64,000 bases of DNA from UBA4615 sp044368415. Lineage in GTDB: Bacteria > Pseudomonadota > Gammaproteobacteria > Burkholderiales > Burkholderiaceae_E. Within the stretch, counting starts at the first letter, position 1. Each line of letters opens with the position of its first letter. The notes beneath the pieces are model-generated. The model was given only the letters and a program-made list of their open reading frames with translations, did not search any database and was not told where the DNA came from. The position numbers were made by a program, and so were the translations under genes. The DNA lies in NCBI GenBank assembly GCA_044368415.1, contig JBIPLJ010000002.1, positions 62,001 to 126,000 of the forward strand, written 5' to 3'. This document shows positions 26,255 through 33,608 of this stretch, in pieces.

Positions 26255-27021
26255 CACGCGGGCTCGCGCGCCGGCTCGGCGTCCTGGCGCTCGCCGCGAC
26301 CGTGGTCGCGCCGGCCGTGGCCGCCTCCTGTCCGGCGGGGACTGTCTACCTGACGCTCGACACCGGCAACATGCGAGAGGCCGAACGGATCGCCGGCATC
26401 CTGAAGAAGCACGAGGTGCGCGCCACATTCTTCCTCGCCAACGAGAAGACGACGAACGCAGACTTCTCCCTCGATGACGGCTGGGCCGGCTACTGGCGCG
26501 AGCGTGCGAAGGAAGGCCATGCCTTCGGCAGCCACACCTTCGATCATGTGTATTTCCGCGGCGTCGCCTCCGACGGTTCGCTGACGGTGCGCCCGCAGTT
26601 CGGCGAGCAGGCCGGCCGCACGCTGCAGTGGAGCGCGCGCGCCCTGTGCACCGAGCTCGACCGGGTCGGTACGCGCTTCAGGGCCCTGACCGGGCAGGGC
26701 CTCGAGCCGCTGTGGCGCGCCCCCGGCGGCAAGGCCCCGCAGCAGGCGATGGCCGCTGCGAAGGCCTGCGGCTACGCCCACGTGCACTGGGCGCCTGCAG
26801 GCTTCCTCGGCGACGAGCTGCCCTCGGAGAGCCACCCCAACGACCGGCTGCTGGCCCAGGCGCTCGGGTCGATCCGCGGCGGCGACATCCTGATGGCGCA
26901 CCTGGGCATCTGGTCGCGCAAGGATCCCTACGCCCCGATGCTCGACCCGCTGATCGGCGGACTCAAGGCGCGCGGGCTGTGCTTCGCGACGCTGCGCGAG
27001 CACCCCGACTACCGTCGCTGA
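26251..27021 (+). CDS. Polysaccharide deacetylase-family (NodB) exported protein with altered metal motif
   Basis: Exported NodB-fold protein of 256 residues, started by a GTG that overlaps the propeller gene's stop. A signal peptide covers about residues 1-25. NodB motif 1 reads TLDTG (Asp37, Thr38) where active enzymes have T-F/Y-D-D-G, so the catalytic-base Asp is kept but the metal-binding Asp is Thr. Motif 2 is intact (HTFDH, His95 and His99), as is motif 3 (LWRAPGG) and a late LMAHLG. It may be inactive, use a different metal geometry, or act on an unusual substrate. Coupling to the propeller suggests the two proteins act together in the periplasm. Confidence 0.78.
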   Translation: MTRGLARRLGVLALAATVVAPAVAASCPAGTVYLTLDTGNMREAERIAGILKKHEVRATFFLANEKTTNADFSLDDGWAGYWRERAKEGHAFGSHTFDHVYFRGVASDGSLTVRPQFGEQAGRTLQWSARALCTELDRVGTRFRALTGQGLEPLWRAPGGKAPQQAMAAAKACGYAHVHWAPAGFLGDELPSESHPNDRLLAQALGSIRGGDILMAHLGIWSRKDPYAPMLDPLIGGLKARGLCFATLREHPDYRR

Positions 27022-27034
27022 GCGGACAGGACCC

Positions 27035-27991
27035 ATGAAGTTGGACCCCATCGGCTGGCTGGACGCGACGGTGCACGGGCTGCAGCAGTGGCTGTACGAG
27101 TCGGCGGTGCAGCCGCTGCTCTTCGCGCTCGGCTGGATGCGCTATGCCGAGGAGCTGTTCGACTTCACCGAGTGGGTGGTGCTGGGCATGATCGAGGTCG
27201 TCGCGCTCGCCGTCCTGCTGGGCGCGGCCGAGCGGCTCTGGCCGGCCGAGCCGGTGACCGACCGCCGCGCGATCCGCACCGACGTGCTCTACACGCTGCT
27301 GCATCGGCTCGGGGGCTTTGCGCTGGTCGTGTTCGCGCTGCTCACGCCGCTGCTCGACACCCTGGAGGGGGCGCTGCGGCTGGTCGGCTTCTCGCGCATC
27401 AACGTCGACCAGCTCTGGCCCGGTGTCACCGACCTGCCGATCGCAAGCTTCGCGATCTACCTGGTGCTGTTCGACTTCGTCGACTACTGGTTGCATCGCT
27501 GGCAGCACCGCTGGGGCTGGTGGTGGTCGCTGCACGCAGTCCATCACAGCCAGCGCCAGATGACCTTCTGGAGCGACCAGCGTAATCACCTGCTCGACGA
27601 CCTGATCCGCGACGCCGCCATGGCGCTGGTGGCGGTGGCTTTCGGCGCCTCGCCCGGCCAGTTCGTCGCGCTGGTGATCGCTTCGCGGGTGCTGCAGAGC
27701 GTGCAGCATGCGAACCTGCGCTGGCGCTGGCCGGGGCCGCTCGAGGCCGTGCTGGTCAGCCCCAGCTGGCATCGGCTACACCATGCGATCGGCTACGGTC
27801 ACGAGGGGCGGGCGCAGGGCGTGAACTTCGCGGTGCTGTTCCCGGTCTGGGACCTGATGTTCGGCACTGCCGACCGGCGTCCGGGCTTTGTGCCCACCGG
27901 CATCCGCGACCAGCTCGAGGGCCGCGACTACGGGCGCGGATTCTGGTCGCAGCAGGGAAAGGCGATCGGCCGCTGGTTCGGCCGCGCCTGA
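27035..27991 (+). CDS. Sterol desaturase / fatty acid hydroxylase family membrane protein
   Basis: Membrane-bound di-iron oxygenase of 318 residues. The three histidine boxes that bind the di-iron centre are present: HRWQH at about residue 154, HAVHH at 167 and HRLHH at 246. About four membrane segments lie before and between them. Family members hydroxylate or desaturate lipids, sterols or carotenoids; the substrate here is unknown. It starts 14 bases after the deacetylase-like gene and may share its transcript, but a functional link is not evident. Confidence 0.85.
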   Translation: MKLDPIGWLDATVHGLQQWLYESAVQPLLFALGWMRYAEELFDFTEWVVLGMIEVVALAVLLGAAERLWPAEPVTDRRAIRTDVLYTLLHRLGGFALVVFALLTPLLDTLEGALRLVGFSRINVDQLWPGVTDLPIASFAIYLVLFDFVDYWLHRWQHRWGWWWSLHAVHHSQRQMTFWSDQRNHLLDDLIRDAAMALVAVAFGASPGQFVALVIASRVLQSVQHANLRWRWPGPLEAVLVSPSWHRLHHAIGYGHEGRAQGVNFAVLFPVWDLMFGTADRRPGFVPTGIRDQLEGRDYGRGFWSQQGKAIGRWFGRA

Positions 27992-28081
27992 CGGGCGCCT
28001 GACGGGCGCTGGACGGGCCCCGGCATACTTGGCCCCTCACCGGGCCGAGGGTCCGGTTTTCAGCGAGCCTTCGGAGCACAT

Positions 28082-28864
28082 GTGACGAACTTCGGACTGA
28101 TCATCATCGGCGACGAGATCCTGTCGGGCAAGCGGCAGGACAAGCACTTCGCCAAGGTCGTCGAGCTGCTCGGCGCGCGCGGCCTGCAGCTGTCCTGGGC
28201 CCGCTACCTCGGCGACGACCGCGAGCGTCTGGTGGCGACGCTGCTCGAGACCTTCGCCGGCGACGATGTGGTCTTCTCCTGCGGCGGCATCGGCGCGACC
28301 CCCGACGACCATACCCGCCAGGCTGCGGCCGCAGCGCTTGGCGTGCCGCTCGCGCTGCACCCCGAGGCCGAGCGGCTGATCACCGAGCGCACGATGGAGA
28401 TGGCGCGCGACGGCAAGGCCGAACCCGACATGAGCAGGCCCGAGAACCGGCAGCGACTGAAGATGGGCGAGTTCCCGCTAGGCGCGCGGACCGTCCCGAA
28501 CCCGTTCAACCGCATTCCCGGCTTCAACGTCGGCGCACACTGGTTTGTGCCGGGCTTCCCGGTGATGGCTTGGCCGATGATCGAGCAGGTGCTCGATGTG
28601 CACTACGCGCCGCTCTTCCATCTCGAGTCGCGCGGCGACCGCTCGATGTTGGTCTACGAGCTCGCCGAGTCGACGTTGACGCCGCTGATGGAGGCGGTCG
28701 AGTGCGAGTTCGATGGGATCAAGGTCTACAGCTTGCCGTCGGTGGGCGAGGGCGGCATGCGCCGGCACATCGAACTCGGCGCCAAGGGCGCGGCCGATCA
28801 GGTCGAGCCGGCGTTCGAGCGGCTGCGCTCGGGAGCCCTCGCGCTCGGCGGCATCATCGGCTGA
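28082..28864 (+). CDS. Molybdopterin-binding (CinA N-terminal-like) domain protein
   Basis: Protein of 260 residues consisting of the MoCF-biosynthesis fold also found at the N-terminus of CinA. The start LIIIGDEILSGKRQDKHF and the CGGIGATPDDHTRQAAA block are the family signature. The C-terminal half does not resemble the CinA amidase (PncC) domain, so this is the stand-alone form. The GTG at 28082 follows CGGAG about 8 bases upstream. Cellular role is not established for this form. Confidence 0.85.
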   Translation: MTNFGLIIIGDEILSGKRQDKHFAKVVELLGARGLQLSWARYLGDDRERLVATLLETFAGDDVVFSCGGIGATPDDHTRQAAAAALGVPLALHPEAERLITERTMEMARDGKAEPDMSRPENRQRLKMGEFPLGARTVPNPFNRIPGFNVGAHWFVPGFPVMAWPMIEQVLDVHYAPLFHLESRGDRSMLVYELAESTLTPLMEAVECEFDGIKVYSLPSVGEGGMRRHIELGAKGAADQVEPAFERLRSGALALGGIIG

Positions 28865-28900
28865 GAAGCCGTGACCGGATCCGGATCAGCCCCTCAAATG

Positions 28901-28936
28901 AACCGGCCCGGTCTCCTTGCGGATCCGGGCCGGGTT
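28901..28936. terminator. GC hairpin between convergent genes
   Basis: AACCGGCCCGG at 28901-28911 pairs with CCGGGCCGGGTT at 28925-28936 with one bulged G and a 13-base loop. It lies between the molybdopterin-domain gene (plus) and the phasin gene (minus), where a bidirectional terminator is expected. T-tract is weak. Confidence 0.55.
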
Positions 28937-29033
28937 CGTCGCTCTGTATCGGGGAGGAGAGACGGCGACGACTTCGAAACGATCGAGGCTTCACCGCGGC
29001 ACGGGGCCGGAGCCCCGCGGGCGATCAGGCGCC

Positions 29034-29579
29034 TCAGGCCGCTTTCTTGGCGCGGGCCGCGCCGGTCGTCGCAGTCTTGCCGGCGGCGACGAGGTTGGCT
29101 TCGGCCAGCTCGACGACCTGCTTGGTCGCCTTGTTCACCTGGTCGTACGCGGTGTTGGCCGCCGAGACCGCCGACTTCATGAACGTAACCATGCTTTCGC
29201 TGCCGGCCGGCGCGTTCTTGGCGAGCGCGTCGATGGCCGAATGCAGCTGACGGTTGCCGTCGGTGAGCTGCTTCTCGATCAGCTTGGCGATCTCGCCGCC
29301 GGTGTCGCTGGTGATCTCGTAGACATGTTTGGCGTACGCGGTCATCTTGTCGGCGGCGGGCTGGGCCGAGCCGGCGGCGAAGTCGGCGAATGCCTTGGCG
29401 TCCTTGACTTCGAGCAGCGCCTTGAACTGCTCGGCGGACTCTTCGAACGAGGACTTGGTCGCGGCCATGTTCAGCTCGGCCAGCTTCTCGAGGCCAGCAA
29501 AGGATTTGGCGGCCATCGCCTGGAAGGACTCCAGCGCGGCTTTGTGCATCGCAACCATCTGATCGGGGGTGGTGAACAT
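29034..29579 (-). CDS. phaP: Phasin family protein (PHA granule coat)
   Basis: Amphipathic, coiled-coil protein of 181 residues that coats polyhydroxyalkanoate granules. The sequence is the phasin_2 type: MFTTPDQMVAMHKAALESF at the start, then long Ala-rich helices (FADFAAGSAQPAADKMTAYAKHVYEITSDTGGEIAKLIEKQ region), ending in an Ala/Lys-rich tail. AGAGGT precedes the ATG. Upstream lies a perfect sigma-70 promoter flanked by inverted copies of a TGC-rich motif, the pattern expected for repression by PhaR. It shows that the organism stores PHA. The gene is divergent from a deacetylase-like gene. Confidence 0.93.
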   Translation of the reverse strand: MFTTPDQMVAMHKAALESFQAMAAKSFAGLEKLAELNMAATKSSFEESAEQFKALLEVKDAKAFADFAAGSAQPAADKMTAYAKHVYEITSDTGGEIAKLIEKQLTDGNRQLHSAIDALAKNAPAGSESMVTFMKSAVSAANTAYDQVNKATKQVVELAEANLVAAGKTATTGAARAKKAA

Positions 29580-29653
29580 GCTGACCTCTATCGGGAAAAT
29601 TCGTTTATTGAATCAACCGCTTACAAGGGCATCACGGTTGGCGACGCAGCGTT

Positions 29654-29666
29654 GTGCGCTGCAACA
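29654..29666 (+). promoter_or_regulatory. Putative PhaR-type operator, promoter-proximal copy
   Basis: GTGCGCTGCAACA lies just downstream of the phasin -10 element, covering the expected transcription start. It matches, in opposite orientation, a second copy at 29710-29722 in 11 of 13 positions. TGC-rich motifs of this kind are bound by PhaR repressors in related bacteria. Confidence 0.5.
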
Positions 29667-29673
29667 GGAACGA

Positions 29674-29701
29674 ATTATAGGGTCGCCCGATCCGATGTCA
29701 A
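29674..29701 (-). promoter_or_regulatory. Consensus sigma-70 promoter of the phasin gene
   Basis: On the minus strand TTGACA (29701-29696), a 16-base spacer and TATAAT (29679-29674) match the consensus at all twelve positions, rare in such GC-rich DNA. It predicts a very strong promoter that would need repression when no PHA is made. Confidence 0.88.
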
Positions 29702-29709
29702 GCATTCTT

Positions 29710-29722
29710 TGTTGCACTGCAC
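29710..29722 (-). promoter_or_regulatory. Putative PhaR-type operator, upstream copy
   Basis: On the minus strand this reads GTGCAGTGCAACA, an inverted copy of the motif at 29654-29666. It lies immediately upstream of the phasin -35 element and 20 bases before the start codon of the divergent amidohydrolase gene, so it could influence both genes. Confidence 0.5.
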
Positions 29723-29742
29723 CACGATGCTAGACTGAGGCG

Positions 29743-30678
29743 GTGAAGGCGTTCTACAGCGACCGTTTTGTGCTTCCACTGCCCGACGGCCACCGCTTCC
29801 CGATGGCCAAGTACCGGCTGCTTCGCGAGCGCATCGCCGCCGAGCTTTCTGGGGTCGTGCTGGCCGAGCCGCCCCCGGCGACCGATGGGATGCTGGCCCT
29901 GGCGCACACCCCCGACTGGATCGAGCGCCTGAGCCTCGGGCGACTCACCGCGCTCGAGCAGCGTGCCATCGGTTTTCCTTGGTCGGAGGCGATGGTCGAG
30001 CGCTCGCGTCGTTCGGTCGGCGCCACGATCGCCGCCTGTCGCGCGGCGATCGAGGACGGCGCCTCCGCGAACCTCGCCGGCGGCACCCACCATGCCGGAC
30101 CTGAGCGCGGCGAGGGCTTCTGTTGCCTGAACGATGTCGCGGTCGCCGCGCGGCTGATGCAGGCCGAACGCCGCGCGCGGAGGGTCGCGATCGTCGACCT
30201 CGACGTCCACCAGGGCAATGGCAGCGCGCAGATCCTGCGCCACGATCCGTCGGTGTTCACGCTGTCGATCCACGGTGCCCGCAACTTCCCGTTCCGCAAC
30301 CGCTGCAACGGTGACCTCGACGTCGACCTGCCCGACGGCACCGGCGACGATGCCTACCTCGGGGCGCTGGACGGCGCGCTCGCCACGCTCGCGGCGCGCT
30401 TCGAGCCCGACTTCCTGATTTTCCTGGCCGGGGCCGACGTCTACGAGGGCGACCGCCTCGGGCGCCTGTCGCTGTCGATCCCCGGCATCGCCGAGCGCGA
30501 CCGCCGAGTCTTCGCGTTTGCGCGCGCCCGCAGCCTGCCGGTTGCAGTGGCGATGGGCGGGGGCTACTGCCCGGACATCGCGCGGATCGTCGACATCCAC
30601 GTCGGCACGGTCCGCGAGGCGCTGATGCACGCGAACTCGGGCAGCGCGTGGCGCGGCCCGACGATCCCGTCCACGTGA
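29743..30678 (+). CDS. Histone deacetylase family (acetylpolyamine amidohydrolase-like) protein
   Basis: Zinc-dependent deacylase fold of 311 residues. Characteristic motifs are present: LAGGTHHAGPERGEGFCCLNDVAVAA (tandem His charge relay), VDLDVHQGNG (zinc-binding Asp and His), FLAGADVYEGDRLG (zinc Asp) and AMGGGYC with an expected transition-state residue region. It resembles the short bacterial class near class IV deacetylases; the substrate (acetylpolyamine, acetylated protein or small amide) is not known. The start is a GTG with no strong ribosome-binding site. It shares its upstream region with the phasin gene. Its stop overlaps the next start (GTGA). Confidence 0.87.
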   Translation: MKAFYSDRFVLPLPDGHRFPMAKYRLLRERIAAELSGVVLAEPPPATDGMLALAHTPDWIERLSLGRLTALEQRAIGFPWSEAMVERSRRSVGATIAACRAAIEDGASANLAGGTHHAGPERGEGFCCLNDVAVAARLMQAERRARRVAIVDLDVHQGNGSAQILRHDPSVFTLSIHGARNFPFRNRCNGDLDVDLPDGTGDDAYLGALDGALATLAARFEPDFLIFLAGADVYEGDRLGRLSLSIPGIAERDRRVFAFARARSLPVAVAMGGGYCPDIARIVDIHVGTVREALMHANSGSAWRGPTIPST

Positions 30679-31175
30679 CCCAGGCAGCACCCGGGGGCGG
30701 GTCGGGCCCGGTCGATGCGGGTCTCAGCACCGTCGTGCCGGTGCTCTTCGTCCTGCTGTGGGCGACCGGCTTCGTCGCCGCGAGGCTCGCGATGCCGCAG
30801 GTGCCGCCGCTGGGCTTTCTTATGCTGCGCTTCGCCGCGACGCTCGTCGTGCTGGCCCCGCTCATCCTGATCGCGCGGGCGCCCTGGCCGGACCGCCGCG
30901 GGCTCGCGCATCTCGCGGTCGCAGGCCTCCTGATCCAGGCTGGCTACCTCGCAGGCGTCTGGATCGCGGTGGCGCTCGGCATGAGCGCCGGGCTGGTGGC
31001 GCTGATGACCCTGATCCGGCGTGGTACGGCGACCCGCGTCGCGAGTCTGTTCTACCTCGTGCCACCGGTCACGGCGCTGCAGGCCTGGGCGCTGTTCAGG
31101 GAGCCGTTCGGTACACTTGCCGCGCTAGGCATGCTGCTGACCGGGATCGGCGTCGCCCTCGTCGTGGGGTCCTGA
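30675..31175 (+). pseudogene. DMT/EamA transporter with a large internal in-frame deletion
   Basis: A drug/metabolite-type transporter reduced to 166 residues against about 290-300 for the family. Residues 1-110 match the N-terminal half (TVVPVLFVLLWATGFVAARLAM, GFLMLRFAATLVVL, AGYLAGVWIAVALGMSAGLVAL). They are joined directly to the family's C-terminal end (IRRGTATRVASLFYLVPPVTALQAWALF and the last membrane helix). The middle, normally about 120 residues with the second EamA repeat's first helices, is gone without loss of frame; the junction is near 31000. About five membrane segments remain out of ten. It is probably non-functional, though a minimal dimeric transporter cannot be excluded. 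Translation is coupled to the amidohydrolase gene. Confidence 0.75.
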
Positions 31176-31188
31176 GCGCCTCGCGCGT

Positions 31189-31290
31189 TCAGTGACGCAG
31201 GCAGACCATGCCGAAGTGCGCGCCCGAGGCCAGGTAGGCCATCGTGTCATCGGGCTCGGCGAAGTTGTCTGGAACACACGCATCCCGCAT
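31189..31290 (-). other. 33-codon reading frame, possible remnant of a gene 3' end
   Basis: A short minus-strand frame (MRDACVPDNFAEPDD then TMAYLASGAHFGMVCLRH) with codon use like the real genes around it, sitting in the gap between the deleted transporter and the endopeptidase gene. The ending looks like the tail of an enzyme, but I cannot name a family. No ribosome-binding site is evident, and neighbouring sequence upstream does not continue it. It may be a relic of a deleted gene or chance. Confidence 0.25.
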
Positions 31291-31363
31291 TCGCTCCGGC
31301 GCCGCACGCCGTTCGTCGGGATGTTGATGCGACGTGTTGGCTTTTCGTTCCAAGTACTTATTT

Positions 31364-31383
31364 GGAGAGCGCTTTTTCTCTCC
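31364..31383 (+). repeat. Inverted repeat upstream of the endopeptidase gene
   Basis: GGAGAG and CTCTCC flank an 8-base T-rich loop, 17 bases before a possible extended -10 element. It could be an operator or a weak hairpin. Confidence 0.35.
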
Positions 31384-31399
31384 GAGAAGGGGTTGCGTT

Positions 31400-31408
31400 T
31401 GTTAAGAT
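31400..31408 (+). promoter_or_regulatory. Possible extended -10 promoter for the endopeptidase gene
   Basis: TGTTAAGAT combines a TGN extension with a TAAGAT -10-like hexamer, 30 bases before the start codon. No good -35 is visible. Confidence 0.4.
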
Positions 31409-31437
31409 TCGCCCCCGTTCCGAGGGAGGTCGAGTTA

Positions 31438-32598
31438 ATGAGTCCGGTGTGTCCTGGCGTCCGCACGCGACGCTTCCTGGCCCTCGTGGCCGGTCTCCTC
31501 GCCCTTCAGTTCCCGCTCGAGTCGATCGCCGCGGACCGTGCGGCGCCGTCCATGAAGGCCCGCAAGGCCACCGAATCGTCGGCCTCTCGCAAGGCCGCCG
31601 AGCCGCCCGTTCGCAAGGCGACCCTGCCGGCCCGCGTCTCCGCCTTGCCGCTGCGCAAGCAGGTGGGCCCGCGCGCGGACAAGGCGGCCGCGAAGGCGCA
31701 GCGCGCCGCCGCCGGGCAGCCGAGCCGCGCCCGAGTCATCAAGACATCCTATTCGCCGCGGGCCATCGAACCTCGGAGGCTGTCGATCGGCAACGCGATC
31801 GGCCTGCACCTGGCGGAAGATCCGCTCGACCTGCGGTCCTCGGTCGCGCTGGTCGTCGACCAAGCCACGGGTGAGACGCTCTTCCAGAAGAACCCGGACG
31901 CGGTGCTGCCCATCGCCTCGATCACCAAGGTGATGACCTCGATGGTCGTGCTCGACGCCGGGCTGCCGCTCGAAGAGATGCTCGACGTGTCCGAGGCCGA
32001 TCGGGACACCGAGCGCCACAGCGGCTCGCGCCTGCCGATGGGCTCGAAGCTCTCTCGTGGCGAGATGCTGCAGCTTGCGCTGATGGCCTCCGAGAACCGC
32101 GCGGCCCATGCGCTCGGCCGGCACTTTCCCGGCGGCCTGTCGGCCTTCGTCGAGGCGATGAACACGAAGGCCCGCGCGATCGGCATGACTGACAGCCGCT
32201 TCGCCGACCCGACCGGACTGTCCAGCAACAACGTCTCGAACGCGCGCGACCTCGCGCGCATGGTGCGGGCGGCGCACGGCTATCCGCTGATCCGCGAGTA
32301 CTCGACCGCCACCTCGCTCACCGTCGACACCGGGTACCGTCAGGTGGGCTTCCGCAGCACGAACCGCCTGGTCGACGATCCCGACTGGCAGATCGGCATG
32401 CAGAAGACCGGCTACATCTCCGAGGCCGGCAAGTGCCTCGTGATGCAGGCCAAGATCGACGGGCGGGCCGTGATCCTGGTGCTGCTGGATGCCACCGGCG
32501 CGCAGTCGCGGTTCGCCGACGCACAGCGCCTGCGCAACTGGGTCGAACAAAAGCCGCGCGACGAGAACCGGCCGGGCCGCGCCGACGCGCGCTCGTGA
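31438..32598 (+). CDS. pbpG: D-alanyl-D-alanine endopeptidase (PBP7/8 type)
   Basis: Periplasmic serine hydrolase that cuts peptidoglycan cross-links, 386 residues. The ATG at 31438 has a strong GGGAGG site and gives a proper signal peptide (RRFLALVAGLLALQFPLESIAA); upstream in-frame starts would hide it. A Lys/Ala/Arg-rich linker of about 85 residues follows. The S11 catalytic domain has SITK (161-164), SEN in MASENRAAHAL and KTG in MQKTGYISEAG. The basic linker is longer than in E. coli PBP7 and may interact with the cell wall. Confidence 0.93.
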   Translation: MSPVCPGVRTRRFLALVAGLLALQFPLESIAADRAAPSMKARKATESSASRKAAEPPVRKATLPARVSALPLRKQVGPRADKAAAKAQRAAAGQPSRARVIKTSYSPRAIEPRRLSIGNAIGLHLAEDPLDLRSSVALVVDQATGETLFQKNPDAVLPIASITKVMTSMVVLDAGLPLEEMLDVSEADRDTERHSGSRLPMGSKLSRGEMLQLALMASENRAAHALGRHFPGGLSAFVEAMNTKARAIGMTDSRFADPTGLSSNNVSNARDLARMVRAAHGYPLIREYSTATSLTVDTGYRQVGFRSTNRLVDDPDWQIGMQKTGYISEAGKCLVMQAKIDGRAVILVLLDATGAQSRFADAQRLRNWVEQKPRDENRPGRADARS

Positions 32599-32603
32599 GA
32601 CGT

Positions 32604-32625
32604 GGGGCGGCCGACCGGGCGCCCC
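32604..32625. terminator. Hairpin between convergent pbpG and the IclR gene
   Basis: GGGGCG and CGCCCC form a 6-bp stem around a 10-base loop, six bases after the pbpG stop. There is only a two-T tail, so it is a weak terminator candidate. Confidence 0.4.
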
Positions 32626-32645
32626 TTAGGCACCCCGGCCGGGCG

Positions 32646-33461
32646 CTATAAATCTCGGTCGAAGCCGATCGCCGCCGAGATCTGCCCGGCGGTGCGGCAC
32701 AGCAGGTCGATCCAGTCGTCCTGCAGAAAGTCCGAAGGCGCCGAGATCGACAGACCGGCCACCAGCTTGCCCGCATCGTCGCGGATGCCCGCGGCGATGC
32801 AGCGCACCCCCAGCTCGAGCTCTTCGTTGTCGCGTGCATAGCCGCGTGCCCGCACCAGCGCCAGCTCGCGCTCGAGCTTCACAGGTTCAGTGATGCTGTT
32901 GCGTGTCTGGCCGGCCAGGCCGGTGCGGGTGGTGTAGGCGCGCACGTTACGCGGATCGTCGGCCGCGAGGAAGAGCTTGCCCACCGAGGTGAGGTGCAGC
33001 GGCGCACGTCCCCCGACCGCCCGCACCACCTGCATGCCGCTGCGCTCGGACACGGCCCGCTCGATGTAGACGATCTCGTCCCCCTGTCGGATCGACAGGT
33101 TCACCGGCTGGTGGGTCGTTCGGTGCAGTTCGCGCATCGGCCCGAGGGCCGCATCGCGCACGCTCAGGCGCGCCTTCACCAGGTTGCCGAGCTCCAGCAG
33201 GCGGATGCCGAGCTGATAGGTGCCGGGCTCCGAGCGGTCGACCAGGCGAGCCGAGACCAGGTCATTCAGGATCCTATGCGCGGTGGACGGATGCAGTCCG
33301 GTGCGCTGAGAGAGCAGCTTCAGGCTCACCGCCTCAGGCTGCTCGGCGAGAGCGTCGAGCAGGGATACCAGTCGGTCGATCACCTGGATGGCGCCGCGGC
33401 TCGCGACGTCCGGAGCCGCTGCGTCGTCCTTGACGTTGCCGTCGTCTTGCCGTCGGGCCAT
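32646..33461 (-). CDS. IclR family transcriptional regulator
   Basis: DNA-binding regulator of 271 residues. The N-terminal winged helix-turn-helix (about 28-90: AIQVIDRLVSLLDAL, VSLKLLSQRTGLHPSTAHRILNDLV) is followed by the IclR effector domain (GDEIVYIERAVSERSGMQVVRAVGGRAPLHLTSVGKLFLA and later NEELELGVRCIAAGIRD). It is divergent from lutA, 147 bases apart, so control of lactate oxidation genes is the likely role; the effector might be lactate or a related acid. That is inference from position. Confidence 0.92.
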   Translation of the reverse strand: MARRQDDGNVKDDAAAPDVASRGAIQVIDRLVSLLDALAEQPEAVSLKLLSQRTGLHPSTAHRILNDLVSARLVDRSEPGTYQLGIRLLELGNLVKARLSVRDAALGPMRELHRTTHQPVNLSIRQGDEIVYIERAVSERSGMQVVRAVGGRAPLHLTSVGKLFLAADDPRNVRAYTTRTGLAGQTRNSITEPVKLERELALVRARGYARDNEELELGVRCIAAGIRDDAGKLVAGLSISAPSDFLQDDWIDLLCRTAGQISAAIGFDRDL

Positions 33462-33495
33462 GGAGATAGCGGTAGGGACCGGTCCGTTGGCGGCC

Positions 33496-33517
33496 GGTGG
33501 TATCGTGGACGGTGGTA
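33496..33517. repeat. GGTGGTA direct repeat in the iclR-lutA divergent region
   Basis: GGTGGTA occurs at 33496-33502 and 33511-33517, a 15-base period, in the 147-base gap between the IclR gene and lutA. It is a candidate half of a regulator site, but IclR operators are usually palindromic, so the link is weak. Confidence 0.3.
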
Positions 33518-33608
33518 CGTTATATCAAGCTGTGAAATTGCTGTCGAGGTCGGATCGATTGCGCTGCCACGCCGGGAAAGTGATCGTCGAGGCCTCGAGG
33601 AGGGGACG

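Noticed and set aside
26251..27021. Calling the NodB-fold gene a normal chitooligosaccharide or peptidoglycan deacetylase
   Set aside because: The metal-binding second Asp of motif 1 is Thr, so standard activity cannot be assumed.
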